Source: an uncultured Myxococcales bacterium (GTDB lineage Bacteria > Myxococcota_A > UBA9042). Taken from it: a stretch of 64,000 bases of DNA. The stretch covers positions 1 to 64,000 of the forward strand of contig CAIYWC010000181.1 in assembly GCA_903929795.1 (NCBI GenBank), in the 5' to 3' direction. Made by a program: the position numbers and the translations under genes. The notes beneath the pieces were generated by a model. That model saw nothing but the letters and a program-made list of their open reading frames with translations. It made no database searches and was not told the origin of the DNA. Shown one piece after another: positions 8,326 through 16,232 of the stretch (its first letter is position 1; every line of letters starts with the position of its first letter).

Positions 8326-9408
8326 TTACGGCGCGGCGATCGGCACCAGCCGCGAGCGTAGGAGCGCAATGATTTCGGCGTCGCTCGGCCGTGGACCGTC
8401 GCCGAGGTGCACATACAGGCGCGCGAGCGTGGCGAACTGGCCGGTCATCAGCAGCAGCCAGACGATGAAGAAGTCGGTGTTGCGAAACACGATCGCCCGC
8501 TCCTCGGCGTACACCGCGCGATTCTTGAGGAATTCGCCCGGCATCTCCGTCCAGTGCATATTCGCCTTCAGGTGGTGGCCGATGTGGTAGCCGTCGTTGA
8601 AGCAGCGGCGGTTGTAGCGGCTATCGATGCACGTCAGGCTGTTGCGGAAGCAGTTTCCCGGCGCGTCGGCGTCGACAAACGCGTGCTGGCCCCAGTTGCC
8701 GCACATCATCAGGAACCGCACGATGAGCACGGGCGCGATGAACACAACAAGCGTCGCCTGCCAGCTGTAGAGCGCCAGCAGCGCGCAGACCGCCCAGAAC
8801 GTCAGCTCGCCGCGCAACAACCGCCGCCGCAGCGCCGGGCGCTTGGTGCGCGTCAGGTAGCCGGCCAGATCGACGATGCCCAGCGTCATGAACCGGGCAA
8901 AATAGCGCAGGAAATCCGCAAGCTTGTCGCGTTGGTAGGGCATCGTCGTGCTGAGATCCGCCGCGAGGTTGTTTTCCGGATGGTGCATGCCGACGTGGTG
9001 GACGAAATACGCCTCAGGCGTCTCGCCCAGAAACGGGCCCAGCACCCACGGAATATACTGATTCAACAAGGCAAATTCCCGACGGAACAGCGGCCGGTGG
9101 CTCGTGTTGTGCAACATCAGGATGAAGCGGTCGACGAAAATCAGGAACAGCGCCGGCAGGTACAGCAGCGCGAACCAGGCCGGGAACGTGCGCAGCCAAA
9201 ACAGGTAAGCCGCGACCGGGAAAATGCCCAGCGAGGCCTGGGCGATGAGCGCGACGAACGGCACGTCGCGCGGGTCGTTGATGAGCTTTTGCGCCCAGCG
9301 GGTCAGCAGCCCGGGCTGGCCCGGCGGCGTGTAGAACGCGTCAGTGGCAGCAGCGTCGGCCGGGTGCGCTGGCGAGGCGGATGGAGACAAAGCGGCAGAA
9401 GCGGGCAT
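8326..9408 (-). CDS. membrane fatty acid desaturase-like protein
   Basis: A 360-residue di-iron membrane desaturase-type protein. The three His motifs are visible: HNTSH (about 100-104), HHVGMHH (about 137-143) and HIGHH (about 275-279), with hydrophobic segments between them. Enzymes of this fold insert double bonds or hydroxyls into membrane lipids or carotenoids; the substrate here is unknown. I start at ATG 9408 because the longer in-frame version from 9444 would begin inside a repeat element with no ribosome binding site. It lies 117 bases upstream of the phosphoesterase gene on the same strand. Confidence 0.85.
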   Translation of the reverse strand: MPASAALSPSASPAHPADAAATDAFYTPPGQPGLLTRWAQKLINDPRDVPFVALIAQASLGIFPVAAYLFWLRTFPAWFALLYLPALFLIFVDRFILMLHNTSHRPLFRREFALLNQYIPWVLGPFLGETPEAYFVHHVGMHHPENNLAADLSTTMPYQRDKLADFLRYFARFMTLGIVDLAGYLTRTKRPALRRRLLRGELTFWAVCALLALYSWQATLVVFIAPVLIVRFLMMCGNWGQHAFVDADAPGNCFRNSLTCIDSRYNRRCFNDGYHIGHHLKANMHWTEMPGEFLKNRAVYAEERAIVFRNTDFFIVWLLLMTGQFATLARLYVHLGDGPRPSDAEIIALLRSRLVPIAAP

Positions 9409-9437
9409 GGGCGACTCGCGTGGACGACAAAAGTGAT

Positions 9438-9580
9438 GGGCCATACGCGGTGGCCGAGACGCGGGGACAAGCGGCGTTCATCCGCGGCGCGCCTCCGGAG
9501 GAGCAGGTCCGCGGTCCAGTCCGAAATGCGCGAGGTCTGCCCCTGGGCGGTTGGCTCTCGCACAAAGCCGATCATCCAGA
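9438..9580 (-). repeat. intergenic hairpin element, copy F
   Basis: On the minus strand it carries GCAGACCTCGCGCATTTCGG, then the GACTGGACCGCGG core with a central CCTCCGGAGG palindrome (core at 9481-9523), ending CGCGCCGCGGATGA. It lacks one G of the GACTGGG run present in other copies. It lies after the cytochrome gene's 3' end in that gene's orientation and before the desaturase gene. Confidence 0.75.
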
Positions 9581-9634
9581 GCGCGGGCGGCGCACGGGCA
9601 AGTCTCGGCCGGCGCACGTGCGCGGTCAAGCCAT

Positions 9635-10240
9635 TCAGTAGACCTGGCCTGGGTCAAAACCGACGCTATGGCTGTGGCACTGGCCGCACCACGCCGTGGA
9701 ATGCGGTTTGCCTTTGCCGTCCGCGGTGTAGTACTGCGTTGTCGTATGGCAGACCTCGCACTCGCCGCCGCCCAGCGTGGTGTCCGTGCCGCCGGAGCGC
9801 GCGAGGCCCTGGGCGCTGGCGCCCTCGGGCAAAGTCATCGTGACCCACGGGCCGTTGCCGTCCGGCGTGGCGATCTGCCGGCGCAGGAGAAACGCGTTGC
9901 TGCTGCCGTGCGGATCGTGGCAGGTCGCGCAGGCGGCGCCGGCGGGGTGCGTGGCCTCGCTGTGGCACTCCGCGCAAGTCGTGGAGGTGGCGTGACCGGC
10001 GATGCCGACGGCGCCCAGGACGACATGGCAGCGGTTGCAGTCGTAGAGCAGCGCGTGACTCGACGGCTGCGACCACGCTTGGCCGATCGCCAGGTGGCAT
10101 TCTCCACACGCCGGGGCGACGGTCAGATCGGAGCCGACGCCCGTTGGCTGCGTCGGTCCGCTGCCGGTTTCCGCCTGGACCGCCCAAACGCCCGCCACGG
10201 CAAGCGCGGCGAAAACTGCCAAAAGCGGCGCGCGTTTCAT
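9635..10240 (-). CDS. six-heme c-type cytochrome, electron-transfer subunit of the dehydrogenase
   Basis: A 201-residue exported protein with an N-terminal signal (residues 1-23, ending VQA) and six CxxCH heme-binding motifs with first Cys at residues 45, 68, 89, 104, 161 and 185. Its ATG overlaps the stop of the GMC flavoprotein gene (ATGA), so it is very likely the electron-accepting subunit of that enzyme. In the classical gamma-alpha-beta FAD-dehydrogenases the cytochrome subunit has three c-type hemes, so six motifs in a smaller protein is a departure. Other His residues that could be distal ligands are present. It would act in the periplasm. Confidence 0.88.
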   Translation of the reverse strand: MKRAPLLAVFAALAVAGVWAVQAETGSGPTQPTGVGSDLTVAPACGECHLAIGQAWSQPSSHALLYDCNRCHVVLGAVGIAGHATSTTCAECHSEATHPAGAACATCHDPHGSSNAFLLRRQIATPDGNGPWVTMTLPEGASAQGLARSGGTDTTLGGGECEVCHTTTQYYTADGKGKPHSTAWCGQCHSHSVGFDPGQVY

Positions 10241-11886
10241 GGCTTCACCCGCCCTTGGCTCTTGGGGTCCGCCAGATACGTCGCCATCCGGTGCGCCAGG
10301 GCCTGCTGCGTCAGCGTCGGATTGAAGCCCGTCGACGTCGGATACACGCCGCCGTCGGCGATCCACACGTTGTCCACGTCGTGCAGCCGGCCAAACGGGT
10401 CGGTCACGGACGCTTTCGGGTCCACGCCCATCCGCGTCGTGCCCATCAGGTGCTTGGATTCCGGCACGCCGTCCTGCGCGACAAAGTCGATCTCCAGCAC
10501 TTCCACCGCGCCCGCAGCCACGGCAATCGCGTGTAATTTCGGCATGTAATAGTCGATGAGCGCCTGGTCGCGCTTGTGCCGCACGTACGTCACGCGCGCG
10601 ACCGGCCGGCCGTACACGTCGCGCACTTTCGGGTCCAGCTCGACGCGGTTCGTCAGCTGCGGCATGTCCTCGCCCATCATGGAAACCGATGAGATTTTGC
10701 GGCGATAGCGGCCCGGGACCATGATGTCCTTGTGCACTTGGCGCGGCACGCTGATGCCCATGTCGATCGGCCCGGTCTGGCCGCCCAGCTCGACGTAGCC
10801 GCCGCGGAGGTAGCCCGGGCTGCCGTCCGACACCGTGAAATCGGCCATGGCGTGGGTCACGACGCGGCTGCGGTAGGAGCGGATTTCGTCGTCGAACACG
10901 CCGATCGCAGCAAAAACCGTGTGGAACATCAGGTTGCGGCCCAGCAGCCCGCTGGAATTGCCGATGCCCTCCGGATGCGCCGCGTTCGCCGACGCCAGCA
11001 GCAGCCGCGGCGTCTCGATCGCGTTGGCCGCCAGGATGATCTGCGGCGCCGTGAGCGTCTGGGTCGCGCCGTCGGAGCCAATCACGGTCACGCCGGTCGC
11101 GTGCCCGCCGTCCGCTGTGGTCAGCAGCTGGGTCACGCACGTCTCCGACAGCAGCGTCAGGTTGCCCGTCAGCTGCGCCGCGCGGATGACCGTGACCGCC
11201 GTGGAGCCCTTGGCGTCAATCGGGCACCCGCTGCTGCAAAAGCCGCAATCGACGCACGCGGGCCGGCCGCCGTAGGCGATCGAGTTATTGGCCATCGGCA
11301 TCGGATGCGGATGATAACCCAGCGATTTTGCGCCCTTGGATAGCACCGCCGCGGCCTTGGGCGGCCGTCCTGGCGGCATCGGGTACGGCCCGCGCGGCTC
11401 GGCAAACGGGTCTGCGCCGGCCGCGCCCTGCACGCCGATCAGCCGCTCGACCACGTCGTAATGGTCGGCCAAATCGCTGTAGGCAATCGGCCAATCGACC
11501 AGGCTCGCGCCGTCCACCGCACCGTAGTTCGTCAGCGCTTGGAGGTCGATTTGCTGCACGCGCGGGCAATCGCCGTCGTAAAACACGGTACCGCCGCCGA
11601 CGGTCACGCCAAGTCCTTGAAACTCCACGGTTGCCGCGTCGCCGCCGGTCGCCTGAATCAGCGTACGCGGCTCGATGAACGGGTCGTGAAAGCCAAAATA
11701 GCGCCGCCGACGCAGCTCGTCGTTGCCGAACAGGGACTGCCGCAAGATGTCCGCACCGAGCGTCGGATAGGCGTTTCGGCCCTTCTCGATCAGCGCGACT
11801 TTCAAGCCTTTTTGCGTCAGCACGTAGGCAGCCATGCCGCCGCCCGCGCCCGACCCCACGATGATCACGTCAAATGGCCCGGCCAT
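10237..11886 (-). CDS. GMC-family FAD dehydrogenase catalytic subunit with four-Cys cluster
   Basis: A 549-residue GMC oxidoreductase. The FAD-binding GSGAGGG is at residues 11-17. The C-terminal GMC block has the catalytic His in HLMGTTRMG and the partner Asn in TGFNPT. Residues 211-222 hold C-x2-C-x2-C-x3-C-P, matching the Fe-S-binding insertion known in the catalytic subunit of bacterial FAD-dependent glucose dehydrogenases ([3Fe-4S]). No signal peptide is present, consistent with export piggy-backed on the Tat-signal small subunit encoded just upstream. Substrate unknown: a sugar, polyol or other alcohol. Start ATG 11886 is three bases after the small-subunit stop codon. Confidence 0.92.
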   Translation of the reverse strand: MAGPFDVIIVGSGAGGGMAAYVLTQKGLKVALIEKGRNAYPTLGADILRQSLFGNDELRRRRYFGFHDPFIEPRTLIQATGGDAATVEFQGLGVTVGGGTVFYDGDCPRVQQIDLQALTNYGAVDGASLVDWPIAYSDLADHYDVVERLIGVQGAAGADPFAEPRGPYPMPPGRPPKAAAVLSKGAKSLGYHPHPMPMANNSIAYGGRPACVDCGFCSSGCPIDAKGSTAVTVIRAAQLTGNLTLLSETCVTQLLTTADGGHATGVTVIGSDGATQTLTAPQIILAANAIETPRLLLASANAAHPEGIGNSSGLLGRNLMFHTVFAAIGVFDDEIRSYRSRVVTHAMADFTVSDGSPGYLRGGYVELGGQTGPIDMGISVPRQVHKDIMVPGRYRRKISSVSMMGEDMPQLTNRVELDPKVRDVYGRPVARVTYVRHKRDQALIDYYMPKLHAIAVAAGAVEVLEIDFVAQDGVPESKHLMGTTRMGVDPKASVTDPFGRLHDVDNVWIADGGVYPTSTGFNPTLTQQALAHRMATYLADPKSQGRVKP

Positions 11887-11889
11887 CGC

Positions 11890-12684
11890 TTAGCCCTCCT
11901 CAGGGTTCGACATCTGCCGCGCCGTGTAGCCGATCGGCTGCCGGTCGCCCTCGTAATCGATGAGCTTCCAGCCTTTTTGCTCGAAATTGCCACCATAGAC
12001 CGGATCGCCGTACATCGCCTCCACCACGTGCGTGTACAGCTGCGTGACGAAATTCGCGTCCGCGGTGTCGAGCAGCCCGGCGATCGTCGCCTGATCCAGC
12101 GTCGCCAGCCCTTTGCCCGCGGACTTCTGCGCCAGCGCGTCCAGCGCGTCCAGGCCGTCGTTGTACTGCGCTTGCAGCCCGGCGACGGGTCCGTTCCATT
12201 CGCGCTCCGGCTTGCCCAGCGAGCCTTCCAGGTAGGTCCGCCACCGCAGCGCCTCGACGCGCGTCAGCGGCTGGAAACTCGAAAACCCGTCCAGCCCGCC
12301 GTGACGGCCAGAAAAGGGCCCACCGGCGTAAATCCGCGGCGGATCCGAGCGAAACGCGCCCAGCAGCTGGTCCACGTACCACGCCGCGTGCACTTCTGTC
12401 GCACCGGGCGAGGTCGGATCGCCGGGAATCAGCGCGTCAAACGCCGCCAGCAGCATCGCATAGCGCTCCGGCGTCAGGAACGTGCCGTCCGGAACCGTCC
12501 AATTGCCAACGGTGATTGGCGCGGTCGCCGTGACATCGTCAGGAAGTCCAACGGTTCCATCCGGTTGCGCATCACCGCCACCCGTCGCCGCCGCGCGATT
12601 GCACGCAGGCAACGCGGGCGCGGCCATGAGCACCAGCGCTCCGCCAAGAAACTGGCGTCTTGTCCATGGGTTGCGAGATACCAT
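11890..12684 (-). CDS. Tat-exported small subunit of the dehydrogenase (gluconate 2-dehydrogenase subunit 3 type)
   Basis: A 264-residue protein with a twin-arginine signal (TRRQFLGG) and a following ALPACN that could be a lipobox. The body belongs to the gluconate 2-dehydrogenase subunit 3 / gamma hitch-hiker family, with a FLTPERYAMLLAAFDALIPG block near residue 70. In known enzymes this subunit carries the folded flavoprotein through the Tat translocon. Gene order small-GMC-cytochrome matches the FAD-glucose dehydrogenase gamma-alpha-beta operons. Start ATG 12684 follows AGGAG. Longer in-frame versions run antisense to recC and are rejected. Confidence 0.88.
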   Translation of the reverse strand: MVSRNPWTRRQFLGGALVLMAAPALPACNRAAATGGGDAQPDGTVGLPDDVTATAPITVGNWTVPDGTFLTPERYAMLLAAFDALIPGDPTSPGATEVHAAWYVDQLLGAFRSDPPRIYAGGPFSGRHGGLDGFSSFQPLTRVEALRWRTYLEGSLGKPEREWNGPVAGLQAQYNDGLDALDALAQKSAGKGLATLDQATIAGLLDTADANFVTQLYTHVVEAMYGDPVYGGNFEQKGWKLIDYEGDRQPIGYTARQMSNPEEG

Positions 12685-12699
12685 GCTGGCCTCTCCTTT

Positions 12700-12729
12700 G
12701 TCCGCTGAGGACGGCGGACGCGCTATCTT
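12700..12729 (+). promoter_or_regulatory. possible control region between the dehydrogenase operon and recC
   Basis: An inverted repeat, GTCCGC-8 bases-GCGGAC (12700-12719), is followed by TATCTT (12724-12729), a plausible -10 box for rightward transcription of recC. No good -35 box is found at 17 bases. This is only a weak suggestion. Confidence 0.3.
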
Positions 12730-12806
12730 TAGGCATGGCGCGGGGGTTGGCAAGGACGCCGCCGACTGTGGTTGCAGCGCCCCTGCCAAGCCAGTACCGT
12801 CGGCCC

Positions 12807-15800
12807 ATGCCGCTGCACCTGCATCGCTCCAACGCCGTGGAATTGCTCGTTGCGGAGCTCGCGCGCCTGCTGCACGCGCAGTGGCCGGCGGATCCATTCG
12901 AGCCGGTCGGCATCGTCGTGGGCAGCCGCGGCATGGAGCGTTGGCTGCGCCACCAACTGGCGACCCAGCACGGCATCGCGACGCGGCTGGATTTTCCCTT
13001 TCCCCGCCCGGCGTTTGACGGCGCGACGGCGCTGCTGTTCGGCGTGACGCAGCGCGCGGATTTCTGGAACCTGCGGGCGCCGGCAGACGCGCGGTGGCAG
13101 GTCGACGCGCTGGCGTTTGCCCTTGTGCCGCTGCTGCGCGCGCTGCTGCCGCACCCGGATTTCGCCGCCGTGCAGCGCTACCTGGGCGAGCAGCCGACTG
13201 AAGCCGTGGCGCCGCGGGAGCTGACTTTTGCCCGCCAGGTCGCCGAGACGCTGGATCGCCTGATGCACGAGCGGGCGCACGACGCAGCGCAGTGGCAGGC
13301 ACAGCCGGATTCCGCGCCGCCGCCGCACCGCTGGCTCGCCCGGCTGCTGCACGCGCTGACGACGCCCGACGCGCCGAGCCCCGCGCAGCAGCTCCAGACC
13401 CTGCAGCGGCAGACGCCAACGCCGACGCGGCACCGGCTGCACGTTTTTGGCCTGTCGACGATGGGTCCCGGCGACGTGCAGCGGCTGGGGCAAATCGCAC
13501 GCGGCATGGATGTGCACATCCACCTGCTGGTGCCCTCGCACGCGTGGTGGGCGGACGTGCGCACGCGCGCGGAGCTGCGGCTGGATTTGCGCGCAGCCAC
13601 GACGGATCTGGCGCGCCGGGCGGTGGAGGCAGAGCTGGCGTCGCAAAATCCAGTGCTGGCGGCGCTGGGCGGGCCGAGCCGCGATCTACAAGTGCAGCTG
13701 GAGGAGATGGGCTATCTGGAGGATGAGCGCGTGGCGCCGCAGCGCGAGCCCGCGCCGGGGCTGCTGGGCCAGCTGCAGGCGTGGATCGCCGACGCCGCGC
13801 CGCTGCCACACGACGCGCCGTGGCCTCGGCGGCCGGACGACCGGTCCTTTGCCGCCCACGCGACCTACGGCCCGACGCGGCAGGTGGAGGCGCTGCGCGA
13901 CGAGCTGCTGGCGCGGTTTGCCGCGGATCCGGCGCTGGAGCCGCGCCATGTGCTGGTGATGACGCCGGATATCGAGACCTTCGCGCCGCTTGTCGCCGCG
14001 GTTTTTGCTCGCCATGGCCTGGCGGTGTCGCTGGACGATGGCGGGCGGCGGCTGCCCGTCATTCCCACCGCGATCGCGGACCTGGGCCTGCGCCGCACGA
14101 ATCCGCTCGCCGAGGCGCTGCTGCAGCTGCTGGGGCTGGCGGGCGAGCGCGTGACGGCGGCGGCACTGCTGGAGCTGCTGACGCTCGCGCCCGTGCGCAA
14201 CAACCTGGAATTGCAGGCAGAAGACCTGACCGACATTCGCGAGCTGGTCGCCGCGTCCGGCATGCGCTGGGCCTTTGACGCCGCAGATCGCCACCGCCAC
14301 GCGGAGCAGCCGGAGCTGGACCAGAACACGATCCGCTTTGGCCTGGAACGGCTGGCGCTGGGCGTGCTGCTGCCGGATGAAGCGGCGACGCTGGACGTCG
14401 TCGCTGGGCCGCCGATGCCGCTGGTGCCTGAGCCGATCGCCAGCCGCGATCGCACGGCGCGCGTGGGCACGCTGATCCGCTTTGTCCGCGAAGTGCGGCA
14501 TCAGTGCGAGACGCTGCAGGCGCCGCGCACGGCTGAGGCGTGGGTCCGGGATTTGACGGCGGCGCTGGACGCGCTGACAGCGGTCGAGCCGGGCCAGGCG
14601 TGGCTGCGCGCGAGCGTTGTCGATATCCTGACGGCGCTGGGCAAGGACGGCGCGCACCTGCAGCTGCCGCTGACCCGGACGGCGCTGCTGCGCTGGCTGC
14701 AGGGCCGGTTCGAGATGCCGCAAAAAGCCGATCGCGCGGTGGCCAGCGCGGTGACGGTGTGCGCGCTGGAGCCGATGCGCTCGGTGCCGTTTCGCGTGGT
14801 GGCGCTGCTGGGCATGGATGACGGCCAGTTTCCGCGCGGTGCGCAGGCGCCCAGCTGGGATCCGTTTGCCGATGGCCGCCGCACGGGCGAGCGCGACCGC
14901 CGCGAGATTGACCGGCACCTGCTGCTGGAGGCGCTGCTGTCCGCGCGCACGCATTTCTGGCTGTTCTGGTCCGGGCGCGATGTGCGATCGGGCAAGCCGC
15001 TGCCGGCCGCAGTGCCGGTGGAGGAGCTCCTGGAGTCGCTGGCGCGGCTGACCGGCGTGGGCCGCGCGGCGCTTGTGTGCGGACATCCGCTGCAGCCGTG
15101 GAGTCCGAAGGAATTTCAAGAACTTGCGCCACGCGGTTTTGACCACGGCTTGCTGGATGCCGCGCGCACGCTGCAGGCGGTGCGGCTGGGCACGCTGCCC
15201 CCGCGGCAGTCCGGGCTGCTGGCGCTGGCGGACGCAGTGCTCGCGGCGGAAGGGACGCCGCCGATGCGCATCAGCGTGGGCGCCTTGGCCAAAGGGCTGT
15301 TGGAGCCGCAAAAACTGTTGCTGCGCGCGCGGATGCAGCTGACGCTGGCGCAAGACGAGACAGCCCTGGCGACGCGCGAGCCCCTGGAGCTGGATGCGCT
15401 GGATGGCTGGGCGGAGCGCGATCGCCTGCTGACGGCGCTGCTGCAGCCGGACGTCGACGTGCCGGGGCTGTTGGCGCGGGCGGTGGCGCACGCGGCGGGT
15501 CGGGGCGCGCTGCCGCTGCAGGCGGGCGGCCGGGCGCTGCTGGCGGGGGAGCTGGCGGCGGCGCAGCGCGCGGCGGAACGGGTGGCCGCGGTGACCTGGC
15601 CGGCGGTGCCGCAGCCCGACGTGACGCTGCGGCTGGACGACGGCACCGAGCTGTTCGGCGGGTTGACAAACGTCTACCAGCGCGACGGCCAGCTGCTGCT
15701 GCACTGGGTGACGGCGAGCAAGGCGCCCAACGCCACGCTGCAGCTGCAGGCGTGGCTGACGCTGCTGGCGGCGCAGGCGGCCGGGCTGCCGGTGGCGGCG

Positions 15801-16232
15801 GCGCGGGCGGTGGGCTCGGCGGACAAGGACAAGGACGCGGAAGTGTGGTTCGTCCCGCCTCCGGTCGACGAGGCGCGGGCGCTGCTGGCGGATCTGGTGG
15901 CGGTTTGGCGGTCGGCGCGGTGCCAGCCGGTGCCGCTGTTCGGGGTGACGTCGCCGGCGCTGGCGGAGGTGCTGGCCAGGGAGCCCGACGCGCCGGCAGC
16001 CACGGTGCAGCGCGTGCTGCTGGACAACTGGAGCGGCAACGACCGGACCCGCGGGGATGCCGACGACGCGGCGGTCGTGCAGCTTTTTGGCGAGGATCCG
16101 CCCGTGGCGCTCGCCCAGGCGGCCGACCCGCTGAGCCTGCGCGACTTGGCGCTGCGCGTGTGGTTGCCCCTGCAGGCGCATCGGGCGACGGCGATCGCCG
16201 GCTGGGTACGCTCCGCCGAGGAGGCCGCATGA
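12807..16232 (+). CDS. recC: exodeoxyribonuclease V subunit gamma, RecC
   Basis: RecC, 1141 residues (E. coli protein about 1120), the chi-scanning and helicase-like subunit of RecBCD, which processes double-strand DNA ends for recombination. The N terminus has the family block GIVVGSRGMERWLRHQLA and DFPFPRPAF. Later come MTPDIETFAPLV and a long degenerate helicase fold, with the LLGMDDGQFPR block typical of RecC. I start at ATG 12807 because upstream in-frame codons overlap the divergent promoter region. The stop overlaps the recB start (ATGA), and the trio is clearly one transcription unit. Confidence 0.95.
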   Translation: MPLHLHRSNAVELLVAELARLLHAQWPADPFEPVGIVVGSRGMERWLRHQLATQHGIATRLDFPFPRPAFDGATALLFGVTQRADFWNLRAPADARWQVDALAFALVPLLRALLPHPDFAAVQRYLGEQPTEAVAPRELTFARQVAETLDRLMHERAHDAAQWQAQPDSAPPPHRWLARLLHALTTPDAPSPAQQLQTLQRQTPTPTRHRLHVFGLSTMGPGDVQRLGQIARGMDVHIHLLVPSHAWWADVRTRAELRLDLRAATTDLARRAVEAELASQNPVLAALGGPSRDLQVQLEEMGYLEDERVAPQREPAPGLLGQLQAWIADAAPLPHDAPWPRRPDDRSFAAHATYGPTRQVEALRDELLARFAADPALEPRHVLVMTPDIETFAPLVAAVFARHGLAVSLDDGGRRLPVIPTAIADLGLRRTNPLAEALLQLLGLAGERVTAAALLELLTLAPVRNNLELQAEDLTDIRELVAASGMRWAFDAADRHRHAEQPELDQNTIRFGLERLALGVLLPDEAATLDVVAGPPMPLVPEPIASRDRTARVGTLIRFVREVRHQCETLQAPRTAEAWVRDLTAALDALTAVEPGQAWLRASVVDILTALGKDGAHLQLPLTRTALLRWLQGRFEMPQKADRAVASAVTVCALEPMRSVPFRVVALLGMDDGQFPRGAQAPSWDPFADGRRTGERDRREIDRHLLLEALLSARTHFWLFWSGRDVRSGKPLPAAVPVEELLESLARLTGVGRAALVCGHPLQPWSPKEFQELAPRGFDHGLLDAARTLQAVRLGTLPPRQSGLLALADAVLAAEGTPPMRISVGALAKGLLEPQKLLLRARMQLTLAQDETALATREPLELDALDGWAERDRLLTALLQPDVDVPGLLARAVAHAAGRGALPLQAGGRALLAGELAAAQRAAERVAAVTWPAVPQPDVTLRLDDGTELFGGLTNVYQRDGQLLLHWVTASKAPNATLQLQAWLTLLAAQAAGLPVAAARAVGSADKDKDAEVWFVPPPVDEARALLADLVAVWRSARCQPVPLFGVTSPALAEVLAREPDAPAATVQRVLLDNWSGNDRTRGDADDAAVVQLFGEDPPVALAQAADPLSLRDLALRVWLPLQAHRATAIAGWVRSAEEAA

